12,392 nucleotides of DNA from Solobacterium sp. (GTDB taxonomy: Bacteria; Bacillota_I; Bacilli_A; Erysipelotrichales; Erysipelotrichaceae), in contig JAEEPV010000134.1 of assembly GCA_016284975.1 (NCBI GenBank), positions 1-12,392 on the forward strand. Reading direction: 5' to 3'. Below, in pieces: positions 6,028-12,392 of this stretch. Below the pieces are notes generated by a model. That model had not been told where the DNA came from, did no database searches, and saw only the letters and a program-made list of their open reading frames with translations. Within the stretch, counting starts at the first letter, position 1, and every line of letters starts with the position of its first letter. A program made the translations under genes and the position numbers.

Positions 6028-7098
6028 TCAGAGTTCTTCAAGAATCTTATCTGTAATCTCTGTTGTGCCTAATACTGTGCACCCATCGCTTTGATTATCG
6101 GCTGTTCGGAAGCCTTTGTCGAGAACTGCTCCGACAGCTGCTTCGATCGCATCTGCTTCCTCTGCCATATTAAAGCTGTATCGCAGCATCATTGCCGCAC
6201 TGAGAATGCATGCGGTCGGATTGACGATGTTCTTTCCGGCGATATCCGGCGCACTGCCGTGAATCGGCTCATACACACCGACCGTTGTATCCCCAAGCGA
6301 AGACGACGGGATCATACCGATCGATCCGGTGATCATGCTGGCTTCATCCGAGAGAATATCGCCGAACATGTTTTCCGTGACGATGACATCAAACTGGGCC
6401 GGATTCTTTACGATCTGCATGGCACAGTTATCCACCAGCATGTCTTCATATTCTACATCCGGATATTCTTCCTTCAGCTCATGCATGATCTTCCGCCAGA
6501 GTCTTGAGGTATCCAGCACATTCGCCTTATCCACACTGGTCAGTTTCTTCCGGCGTTTTCTAGCCGTTTCGAATCCGATTTTGCCGATCCTGCGGATCTC
6601 ATGTTCCGAATAGGTCATGATATCGGTCGCGACATCCTCGGTTCCGTAATTCTCGGTTTTGTGATCTCCGAAGTAAACACCGCCGGTCAGTTCACGGATG
6701 ATGATGAAATCAATGCCGTTGGCTGCGATGTCACTGCGCAGCGGACTTGCCGGCGCAAGCTGCGGCCAGATCGTTGCGGGACGGGCATTGGAATACAGCC
6801 CCATGCCTGCACGAAGCTTCAGCAGTCCCTTTTCCGGACGCCGGTCCCCCGGCATGTCATCCCATTTCGGCCCGCCAACGGAACCCAGCAGTACCGAATC
6901 ACTCTTCCGGCATTTTTCCAGTTCCGCTTCCGGAAGCGGTTCTCCATACTGATCGATCGCATCACCGCCCATGGCTGCATCCACATAGTGAAAGGTATGG
7001 CCGTATTTTTCCGCAATGCGGTCAAGCACCCGCAATGTTTCCTTTACAAACTCCCGGGAGGAATAGTCACCCCGGATCACCGCTATCGTTTTTTCCAT
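6028..7098 (-). CDS. leuB: 3-isopropylmalate dehydrogenase (356 aa)
   Basis: LeuB carries out NAD-dependent oxidative decarboxylation of 3-isopropylmalate to 2-ketoisocaproate, the third leucine-specific step, as a cytoplasmic dimer. Substrate and catalytic residues of the family are present: LGSVGGPKWD (71-80), Arg96, Arg106 and Arg135, Tyr142 in GGVYFG, and Lys191 in VDKANVLDTSRLW. The metal aspartates are Asp223 (VDNCAM), Asp247 and Asp251 (GDILSDEAS), and the NAD loop is EPIHGSAPDIAGK (277-289). The oddity is at the N-terminus, where the near-invariant GDGIGPE is replaced by GDYSSRE (10-16). The frame is intact and the flanking residues align, so this is substitution, not frameshift. The ATG at 7098 shares its A with the leuD stop (TAATG), and GGGAG (7107-7111) lies 8 nt upstream. 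Position between leuCD and ilvB supports the leucine assignment over isocitrate or tartrate dehydrogenase. Confidence 0.95.
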   Translation of the reverse strand: MEKTIAVIRGDYSSREFVKETLRVLDRIAEKYGHTFHYVDAAMGGDAIDQYGEPLPEAELEKCRKSDSVLLGSVGGPKWDDMPGDRRPEKGLLKLRAGMGLYSNARPATIWPQLAPASPLRSDIAANGIDFIIIRELTGGVYFGDHKTENYGTEDVATDIMTYSEHEIRRIGKIGFETARKRRKKLTSVDKANVLDTSRLWRKIMHELKEEYPDVEYEDMLVDNCAMQIVKNPAQFDVIVTENMFGDILSDEASMITGSIGMIPSSSLGDTTVGVYEPIHGSAPDIAGKNIVNPTACILSAAMMLRYSFNMAEEADAIEAAVGAVLDKGFRTADNQSDGCTVLGTTEITDKILEEL

Positions 7099-7586
7099 TA
7101 CTGTTTCTCCCGAATCGAATTCATCAGTCCGCCGGCTTTGATCATCTTCTGGATAAACTCCGGAAACGGCTGTGCCTGAAAGGTCTTTCCGGTCGTTTCA
7201 TCTTTGATCTCTCCGGTATCGAAATTTACGCTGACGGTATCGCCGCTTTCAATCGCATCCGCCGCTTCCTCGCATTCCATGATCGGCAGACCGATATTGA
7301 TCGCATTGCGGTAGAAGATCCGCGCGAAGCTCTTTGCGATCACAACGGCAGCGCCGCTGGTCTTGATGACAAGCGGTGCGTGTTCACGGGAAGAACCGCA
7401 TCCGAAGTTCCAGCCGGCAACCATGATATCTCCGGGTTTTACGTTTTTAACATAGTCCGCATCGATATCTTCCATCGCATGGGCAGCGAGTTCCTTCGCA
7501 TCCTGTGAATTCAGATAACGGGCGGGAATGATAACGTCCGTATCGACATTGTCACCGTATTTAAAGACTGTTCCACGGGCTTCCAT
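7098..7586 (-). CDS. leuD: 3-isopropylmalate dehydratase small subunit (162 aa)
   Basis: LeuD is the swivel-domain subunit that joins LeuC to isomerise 2-isopropylmalate to 3-isopropylmalate. It shows [16 protein letters not shown] (11-26), the substrate-contact block [14 protein letters not shown] (58-71), and [19 protein letters not shown]. Its ~160-residue length is that of the compact LeuD form found in Clostridia and archaea, rather than the ~200-residue enterobacterial form. The ATG at 7586 follows the leuC stop by one base. Its RBS, AAGGAGG (7596-7602), lies inside the last codons of leuC. It overlaps leuB by one base, so it is translated within a coupled array. Nothing is missing. Confidence 0.96.
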   Translation of the reverse strand: MEARGTVFKYGDNVDTDVIIPARYLNSQDAKELAAHAMEDIDADYVKNVKPGDIMVAGWNFGCGSSREHAPLVIKTSGAAVVIAKSFARIFYRNAINIGLPIMECEEAADAIESGDTVSVNFDTGEIKDETTGKTFQAQPFPEFIQKMIKAGGLMNSIREKQ

Positions 7587-7601
7587 ATCAGTTTTCCTCC
7601 T
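7587..7601 (-). repeat. Intercistronic RBS module, copy 2 (leuC/leuD junction)
   Basis: The 15-nt string AGGAGGAAAACTGAT (minus strand) forms the leuC C-terminus (Glu-Glu-Asn-stop) and, at the same time, the RBS of leuD. An identical copy lies at 8861-8875. Confidence 0.8.
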
Positions 7602-8859
7602 TGATCGTACGCGGATCGGTAATATAACCGGTCAGTGCGCTTGTGGCTGCGGTCGCAGGACTTGCAAGATAAACTTCACTCTTTACATGTCCCATCCGTC
7701 CGACAAAGTTCCGGTTTGTGGTGGAAACACAGCGTTCCTCTTCTGCCAGAATGCCCATATATCCGCCAAGGCACGGTCCGCAGGTCGGAGTTGAAATGAT
7801 ACAGCCGCTGTCGATAAACGCCGTTGCGTATCCGCGCTTGATGCATTCCTTAAAGACATCCATCGTAGCGGGAATGATAATGCCTCTGACCCAGGGAGCG
7901 ATCTTTTTTCCCTTGAGGATCTCATAGGCCGCTTCCATGTCTTCCATTCGTCCGTTGGTGCAGCTGCCGATCACGATCTGATCAATCCGGATATCCGATC
8001 CTTCGGATGCCGGGTGGGTATTCTCCGGCAGATGCGGATAGGCAACCGTCGGAACCAGCTTTGAAAGATCAATCTCGATCGTCTGATCATAGACCGCATC
8101 TTCATCCGCCGCATAAACCGTATACGGACGTTCCGTTCTTCCTTCCATATAGGCGATCGTCTTTTCATCGACCGGGAAGATGCCGTTCTTGGCACCTGCC
8201 TCAATTGCCATGTTGCAGATACAGAAACGATCATCCATCGAGAGGGACGCAACACCCTCTCCCATAAACTCGAGACTCTTGTACAGCGCTCCGTCCACGC
8301 CGATCCTGCCAATGAGATCCAGGATCACATCCTTGCCGGATACGCTTGGATTCAGTTTTCCTTTCAGTACGACTTTGATCGCAGAAGGAACCTTGAACCA
8401 GGCATAGCCGCTGACCATGCCGGCTGCCATGTCCGTAGAACCGACACCGGTTGAGAAAGCACCAAGTGCGCCATAGGTACAGGTATGACTGTCTGCGCCG
8501 ATCACGCAGTCACCTGCGCCGACAACTCCCTGTTCCGGCAATAATGCATGTTCAATCCCCATCGTACCGACATCATAGAAGTGCGTTACTCCCTGCTTTC
8601 CGGCAAACAGACGGCACTGCTTGGACTGCTGTGCACTCTTGATATCCTTGTTCGGCACAAAGTGGTCCAGAACGATCGATACTTTTTGATTGTCGAATAC
8701 TTCGGTAAATCCGGCTTTTTCAAACTCATTGATCGCAACCGGCGTTGTGATGTCATTGCCATGCACAAGATCCAGTCTTGCGTTGATCAGCTGACCGGCT
8801 TCCACCGAATCAAGATCCGCATGCGCCGCAAGGATCTTTTGCGTCATTGTCATTGCCAT
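7588..8859 (-). CDS. leuC: 3-isopropylmalate dehydratase large subunit (423 aa)
   Basis: LeuC is the aconitase-superfamily [4Fe-4S] subunit that carries the cluster for isopropylmalate isomerisation, acting with LeuD. Cluster ligands are Cys300 (IGSCTNGR) and Cys360 and Cys363 ([10 protein letters not shown]). Other family blocks are DHFVPNKD (65-72), [20 protein letters not shown] (121-140) and NFVGRMGH (384-391). The ~420-residue length matches the class paired with short LeuD proteins. The ATG at 8859 has AGGAGG (8870-8875) 10 nt upstream. A second in-frame ATG at 8853 would lie too far from that site. The start lies 2 nt after the leuA stop. It could in principle be a homoaconitase, but leuA, leuD and leuB on either side settle the leucine role. 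Confidence 0.96.
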   Translation of the reverse strand: MAMTMTQKILAAHADLDSVEAGQLINARLDLVHGNDITTPVAINEFEKAGFTEVFDNQKVSIVLDHFVPNKDIKSAQQSKQCRLFAGKQGVTHFYDVGTMGIEHALLPEQGVVGAGDCVIGADSHTCTYGALGAFSTGVGSTDMAAGMVSGYAWFKVPSAIKVVLKGKLNPSVSGKDVILDLIGRIGVDGALYKSLEFMGEGVASLSMDDRFCICNMAIEAGAKNGIFPVDEKTIAYMEGRTERPYTVYAADEDAVYDQTIEIDLSKLVPTVAYPHLPENTHPASEGSDIRIDQIVIGSCTNGRMEDMEAAYEILKGKKIAPWVRGIIIPATMDVFKECIKRGYATAFIDSGCIISTPTCGPCLGGYMGILAEEERCVSTTNRNFVGRMGHVKSEVYLASPATAATSALTGYITDPRTIKEEN

Positions 8860-8860
8860 G

Positions 8861-8875
8861 ATCAGTTTTCCTCCT
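8861..8875 (-). repeat. Intercistronic RBS module, copy 1 (leuA/leuC junction)
   Basis: The same 15-nt AGGAGGAAAACTGAT ends leuA (Glu-Glu-Asn-stop) and serves as the leuC RBS. Both upstream proteins thus end EEN with identical codons. Confidence 0.8.
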
Positions 8876-10538
8876 GTCTGTATCCGTTATTGAACGCAGA
8901 GACCAGTGCCTTGATACCGGCACGGATGATGTCAGTATCCGTACCTGCTCCCCAGCTCGTGGAGGCATCTGCCCAGCGCAGACCGACATAACAGGCGGCT
9001 CGGCTGCTGGATTCGGTATCGAGGGAATGTTCACTGTAGGTTTCCAGAACAAAGTGGGTTCCGGTGAAATCACGGATCGTATTGGCTATCGCATCCAGAC
9101 GGCCGTTGCCTTCGGATGCCATCCGGTGTTCTTCCCCATTGAGAATGATCTTGGCAGTAGCACCGATCCGCTCATCCTCTTCCTGTGAGAAGTGGGCGCT
9201 GCGAAGATTCAGCGGTTCTTTGATATTCAGATAGTTCTTCTCAAATACCTGATAGACTTCATCCGGCTTGAGTTCGCAATGTCCCGCATCGGATACATCC
9301 TTGACGGTATATCCCAGATGCTCACGCATCTTCGGCGGAAGTACGAAGCCGTAATTCTGTTCAAGAATGAAGCCGATGCCGCCCTTTCCGCTCTGGGAAT
9401 TGATGCGAATGATATCTGCATCATAGGTGCGTCCGATATCATGCGGATCGATGACAATATACGGTACTGTCCACCGCTCATCCTTACGGTCAGCCCGATA
9501 GTTCATGCTCTTGGCAATAGCATCCTGATGGCTGCCGGAGAATGCCGCAAATACCAGCTCACCGGCATACGGGCTTCTCTGATAGACCTGCATACGGGTA
9601 ACCCGTTCATATACTTCTGCAATCGCCGGCATATTCGAGAAGTCGAGTTTCGGATCGACGCCATGACTGTACATATTCATCGCAAGTGTGACCGCATCTA
9701 CATTTCCGGTACGCTCACCGTTTCCAAACAGACAGCACTCAATGCGGTCCGCCCCGGCCAGCATGCCCAGCTCCGCATCCGCGACACCGGTTCCCCGGTC
9801 ATTATGCGGGTGCAGGGAGAGAATGACGGAATCGCGGTATTTCATGTTTTTGGACATGTATTCGATCTGGGAAGCATAGACATGGGGCATCGACATCTGT
9901 ACGGTCGACGGCAGGTTGATGATCATCGGCTTGTCCGGTGTCGGCTGCATCACATCGAGTACTGCATTGCATACTTCCAGTGCGTATTCCGGTTCGGTTC
10001 CGGTAAAGCTTTCCGGAGAATACTCAAACCGGAAGTTTCCTTCATATTCCTCTGAGAGCTGTTTGACCAGCTTCGCACCGTCAATGGCGATCTGCTTGAT
10101 CTCTTCCTTACTCTTCCGGAAGACCTGTTCACGCTGGGCGACACTGGTCGAGTTATAAAAGTGTATGACTGCGGAAGGTGCACCCTTTACCGCCTCAAAC
10201 GTTTTGCGGATGATGTGATCCCGGCACTGTGTGAGAACCTGCACGGTAACATCCTCCGGAATCAGATCTTCTTCGATCAGCTTCCGCAGGAATTCATATT
10301 CGGTTTCACTTGCGGCAGGAAAGCCGACTTCGATCTCCTTGAATCCGATCTTTACCAGCATCTGGTAGAATTCCACCTTCTCTTCCAGACTCATCGGTAT
10401 GATCAGAGCCTGATTGCCGTCACGGAGGTCAACACTGCACCAGGCAGGTGCCTTTTCGATATGGTCTTTCTTTACCCATTCATCATTGCCTGCTGGTGCG
10501 GGATAATACCCGGGGGCATACTTCGCTGCGTTCATCAT
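8862..10538 (-). CDS. leuA: 2-isopropylmalate synthase, long (LeuA2/yeast-like) type (558 aa)
   Basis: LeuA condenses acetyl-CoA with 2-ketoisovalerate, the committed step to leucine. The TIM-barrel HMGL-like domain holds [11 protein letters not shown] with metal-binding Asp37 and substrate-contacting Arg39, the metal motif HPHND (His243, His245, Asp247) and FGNGERTGN (271-279). The C-terminal allosteric domain (~435-555) carries [11 protein letters not shown] and the glycine-containing [12 protein letters not shown], the region where leucine binds in the family. Length and the N-terminal [20 protein letters not shown] type of entry match the long form known from yeast and actinobacteria, rather than the ~510-residue E. 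coli form. Possible starts are GTG 10547, ATG 10538 and ATG 10535. GAGGAG (10549-10554) leaves 10 nt to ATG 10538 but only 1 nt to the GTG, so 10538 is chosen. It is first gene of the operon, behind a leucine-type T-box leader. Confidence 0.96.
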   Translation of the reverse strand: MMNAAKYAPGYYPAPAGNDEWVKKDHIEKAPAWCSVDLRDGNQALIIPMSLEEKVEFYQMLVKIGFKEIEVGFPAASETEYEFLRKLIEEDLIPEDVTVQVLTQCRDHIIRKTFEAVKGAPSAVIHFYNSTSVAQREQVFRKSKEEIKQIAIDGAKLVKQLSEEYEGNFRFEYSPESFTGTEPEYALEVCNAVLDVMQPTPDKPMIINLPSTVQMSMPHVYASQIEYMSKNMKYRDSVILSLHPHNDRGTGVADAELGMLAGADRIECCLFGNGERTGNVDAVTLAMNMYSHGVDPKLDFSNMPAIAEVYERVTRMQVYQRSPYAGELVFAAFSGSHQDAIAKSMNYRADRKDERWTVPYIVIDPHDIGRTYDADIIRINSQSGKGGIGFILEQNYGFVLPPKMREHLGYTVKDVSDAGHCELKPDEVYQVFEKNYLNIKEPLNLRSAHFSQEEDERIGATAKIILNGEEHRMASEGNGRLDAIANTIRDFTGTHFVLETYSEHSLDTESSSRAACYVGLRWADASTSWGAGTDTDIIRAGIKALVSAFNNGYRQEEN

Positions 10539-10559
10539 AGTAATCACTCTCCTCTTCTT

Positions 10560-10854
10560 CTTTTCCTCTGAGAGTTAAAAAGCCTCCGCCTCTCAAGAGA
10601 ATTCCTGAGAGACGGAAGCTGCATGTCACTTCCGCGGTACCACTCTCGTTGCCATCCAGGATGGCCACTCTGACGATCAGCCCTGCGGCGAATCGTGTAC
10701 CAGGTTAACGTTGGTCAGTCCGGCTCAGCCTACTGAATTCAGCTTCGCTGCTTGGGGGTGAGTTATTCCGATCTTTCCGTACTGCCTTACACCAAACGGC
10801 AGCTCTCTGTAACCGAAGGAATCGTATTTTTCCCCGTCATCGCATTTCCTTATT
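10560..10854 (-). promoter_or_regulatory. T-box riboswitch leader, CUC (leucine) specifier, controlling the leuACDB-ilvBN operon
   Basis: On the minus strand the leader starts near the predicted transcript start (~10854). Stem I has CGGGG at its 5' base and CCCCC at its 3' base. Its distal hairpin is CTGCC-GTTTGGTGTAA-GGCAG, preceded by CAGAGA as in the ilvA leader. The specifier read is CTC (10762-10760), followed by the conserved A, at the position matching ATC in the other leader. CTC is a leucine codon, the same specifier as in the B. subtilis ilv-leu T-box. A Stem III-like hairpin GCCATCC/GGATGGC follows. The T-box AACGAGAGTGGTACCGCGGAAG spans 10650-10629. AGAG and GCGGAAG flank the TGGTACC bulge and pair perfectly with CTTCCGTCTCT. 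Low charged tRNA-Leu should thus switch on six genes. T-box identity is certain; leucine specificity is a strong inference. Confidence 0.96.
10577..10620 (-). terminator. Regulated terminator of the leuA T-box leader
   Basis: On the minus strand AGCTTCCGTCTCTCA (10620-10606) pairs with TGAGAGGCGGAGGCT (10595-10581) around a 10-nt loop, followed by five U residues (10581-10577). Its 5' arm CTTCCGTCTCT is also the antiterminator partner of the T-box. Confidence 0.92.
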
Positions 10855-10860
10855 GGTTCA

Positions 10861-10889
10861 ATCCTACTTGATGGAGTACAGTTCGTCAA
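10861..10889 (-). promoter_or_regulatory. Promoter of the leu-ilv operon
   Basis: On the minus strand TTGACG (10889-10884) and TAGGAT (10866-10861) are separated by exactly 17 bp, a good sigma-A promoter. The predicted start (~10854) lies just upstream of T-box Stem I. Confidence 0.7.
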
Positions 10890-10925
10890 GAAACTTTTTT
10901 CATCAATCGAAAAGAAACAATTTTC

Positions 10926-10956
10926 AAAAAAGACTTCTGCTGTTTGCACAGAAGCC
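10926..10956 (-). terminator. Intrinsic terminator downstream of the GGDEF/EAL gene
   Basis: On the minus strand GGCTTCTG (10956-10949) pairs with CAGAAGTC (10939-10932) around a 9-nt loop, followed by six T residues (10931-10926). It lies 29 nt past the stop codon and insulates the leu promoter from upstream transcription. Confidence 0.85.
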
Positions 10957-10984
10957 CTGTCTGTAATTCGTTGTTTCGGTTTCG

Positions 10985-12391
10985 CTATGAGGCACTGTCC
11001 AGAACCAGCTGTTTCACTTCTTCCGGCAGCAATGGCTTGCCCCAGCAGAAGCCCTGAATATAATCGCATCCGATCCTGCGGAGCGTTTCGATCTGATCAT
11101 TTTCTTCTACGCCTTCGGCAATGACATCAAAGTGAAGCACATGACCGATGGAAATAATCGATGCCACATACTGTCTGGACGTCTCGCTGGAGTTCATCTT
11201 ATCGATAAATGACTTGTCTACCTTAAGCAGATCTCCCGGGAAGCTGTTCAGATAACTGAGCGAAGAATATCCGGTGCCAAAGTCATCGATTGCCACCTTG
11301 ATGCCCATCTTCTTGACTTCACCGATGACCTGCATCGCTTTTTCAAAGGATTCGATTACGATCGATTCCGTGATCTCGATCTCAAGCTGCTGCGGCGGCA
11401 GACCGGTTTCTTCCAGTACAGAACGGATTTCTTTCAGGAAGTCATTCTTCATCAGATGCTTCACCGAGACATTGACACTGAGTGTAATATCGTTCCGGTT
11501 GCTGGTATGGATAAGATCAGCGAAGAACTTCGCTGCGTTTCTGAAGACGGTATAGTCTACTTTGTCGATCATGCCGTACTTTTCCGCAATCGGTATGAAG
11601 TCCGCCGGGCTGATCGGTGAGCCGTCCTCGTCCTTCATGCGGGCAAGCACCTCAAAGCCCCGGATCTTATGAGAGATGTCATACTGCGGCTGCATACAGT
11701 AATACAGGGTATTGGTTTCCAGTGCGGTCCGCACTTTCTGTTCCAGCATCATCTCCCGCTCAAGACTCATATTCTCTTCACAGTAACGGCAGATGCGATC
11801 GCTTGCGGTATTCCGTTTGGAATAACTCAGAGCCTCCATCGCAGCCGAAAGCAGATCGTCTCCGTTATCGGCATCCGTCGGATATACCGCATAGCCGATA
11901 TTGGATATCAGGAAGAAATCGTAGTTTTCGACGGTCATCTTCTCTTCCAGGGTCTGCTGATAATGTTCCAGTGTCTGAATGAGTTCCTCTTTGGATTTGC
12001 GGTCACGAATGATCAAGGCGAATTCATCTCCGCTCTGACGGGTCACATAATCCTCACCGCCGGATCCGCCCTTATCGGCAGCAGCCACCAGACGGTCTGC
12101 GATCTCTTTCAGCACCGCATCACCGGTCATCTGGCCCATCGTGCTGTTAATACTCTTGAAGTTACGGATATTCAGAATCGCAACTGCAAAATTCTCACCG
12201 CTGCGGATCAATGCGTCCAGTGCTTCCGTACAGCCAAACCGGTTCGGAAGTCCGGTCAGAGTATCCGTTACGGCCTGATCCCGTAGTCGTTTCTGATATT
12301 TTTCAATACTGTAATTGCGATTGTAGATCAAAAGGATCGCAAACAGTGTCAGGATGTTGTTAAACAGACCGGAGATATTGTTATAGATATG
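10985..12391 (-). CDS. Membrane-anchored GGDEF/EAL protein, probable cyclic-di-GMP phosphodiesterase (468 visible residues; 5' end beyond window)
   Basis: This protein belongs to the cyclic-di-GMP turnover family and is predicted to hydrolyse the messenger at the membrane. The frame is open to the right edge. A TTG at 12331 is not a credible start, because the residues before it (GLFNNILTLFAILLIY) form a transmembrane helix leading into a short coiled linker. The GGDEF domain (~40-205, counting from the edge) begins DTLTGLPNR. It looks inactive: the metal Asp of LDIDxFKxIND is Asn74 (LNIRNFKSINS), the signature reads SGDEF (120-124), and no RxxD inhibitory site precedes it. The EAL domain (~210-460) is complete: EVLAR with Glu247, Asn307, Glu342 (EITES), DDFGTG with Asp369-Asp370, Lys390 (LLKVDKSF), Glu426 (AEGVEE) and Gln446 (IQGF). 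A sensory region probably lies beyond the edge. It has no evident link to the BCAA genes and is separated from them by a terminator. Confidence 0.92.
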   Translation of the reverse strand, partial: HIYNNISGLFNNILTLFAILLIYNRNYSIEKYQKRLRDQAVTDTLTGLPNRFGCTEALDALIRSGENFAVAILNIRNFKSINSTMGQMTGDAVLKEIADRLVAAADKGGSGGEDYVTRQSGDEFALIIRDRKSKEELIQTLEHYQQTLEEKMTVENYDFFLISNIGYAVYPTDADNGDDLLSAAMEALSYSKRNTASDRICRYCEENMSLEREMMLEQKVRTALETNTLYYCMQPQYDISHKIRGFEVLARMKDEDGSPISPADFIPIAEKYGMIDKVDYTVFRNAAKFFADLIHTSNRNDITLSVNVSVKHLMKNDFLKEIRSVLEETGLPPQQLEIEITESIVIESFEKAMQVIGEVKKMGIKVAIDDFGTGYSSLSYLNSFPGDLLKVDKSFIDKMNSSETSRQYVASIISIGHVLHFDVIAEGVEENDQIETLRRIGCDYIQGFCWGKPLLPEEVKQLVLDSAS

Positions 12392-12392
12392 C

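Noticed and set aside
9192..10055. Open frame of 287 codons on the plus strand opposite leuA
   Set aside because: Antisense to conserved leuA coding sequence, with no family resemblance or ribosome binding site.
10725..11069. Minus-strand open frame across the leu T-box leader, the terminator and the end of the EAL gene
   Set aside because: It crosses an intrinsic terminator, a promoter and Stem I of the T-box, and shows no protein family signature.
12329..12331. TTG as the start of the GGDEF/EAL protein
   Set aside because: The frame stays open to the window edge, and the preceding codons encode a hydrophobic membrane helix, so the gene simply runs off the window.
1..12392. Mobile elements, CRISPR arrays, tRNA or rRNA genes, horizontally acquired island
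   Set aside because: No transposase or integrase, inverted-repeat ends, spaced repeats or tRNA-like folds were seen, and composition and codon use look even across the genes.

Overview
The window is a chromosomal branched-chain amino acid (BCAA) biosynthesis locus, almost certainly from a Bacillota (Firmicutes) bacterium. The evidence is two textbook T-box leaders, strong AGGAGG-type ribosome binding sites, tightly packed operons, and a DUF815-type ATPase. Base composition looks moderate (near 50% G+C in genes, AT-rich in promoters). Erysipelotrichia or Clostridia are plausible, but the sequence alone does not settle this. I see no mobile element, CRISPR array, rRNA or tRNA.

Layout, right to left, since nearly everything is on the minus strand. 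(1) The right edge (10985-12392) holds a membrane-anchored protein with a degenerate GGDEF domain and an intact EAL domain, cut by the window edge and closed by its own terminator. (2) At 10560-10889 lie a promoter and a T-box leader with a CUC (leucine) specifier. They control a compact operon leuA-leuC-leuD-leuB-ilvB-ilvN (10538 down to 3887) with junctions from a 4-nt overlap to 21 nt. (3) At 3541-3854 a second promoter and T-box leader, with an AUC (isoleucine) specifier, drive ilvA-ridA (3531 down to 1923). A CodY-box-like element (3870-3884) lies between ilvN and this promoter. (4) At 733-1908, on the plus strand, is a DUF815-family AAA+ ATPase. It converges on ridA and diverges from (5) a second, canonical acetolactate synthase large-subunit gene (1-663), cut by the left edge.

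How the genes work together: LeuA, LeuCD and LeuB convert 2-ketoisovalerate to 2-ketoisocaproate. IlvB/IlvN make acetolactate, the precursor of valine and leucine. IlvA makes 2-ketobutyrate for isoleucine, and RidA hydrolyses the reactive enamine/imine that IlvA releases. ilvC, ilvD and ilvE are not in view. Control is split by end product: uncharged tRNA-Leu for the leu-ilvBN operon and uncharged tRNA-Ile for ilvA-ridA. The operon-encoded IlvB has Ala where acetohydroxyacid synthases have the Trp that favours 2-ketobutyrate. This suggests (inference) that it is specialised for acetolactate, with the other IlvB free to serve the isoleucine branch.

No wholly new system was found. The observations worth following are the atypical IlvB and LeuB motifs, the paired T-boxes with different specifiers, and the CodY-like site.
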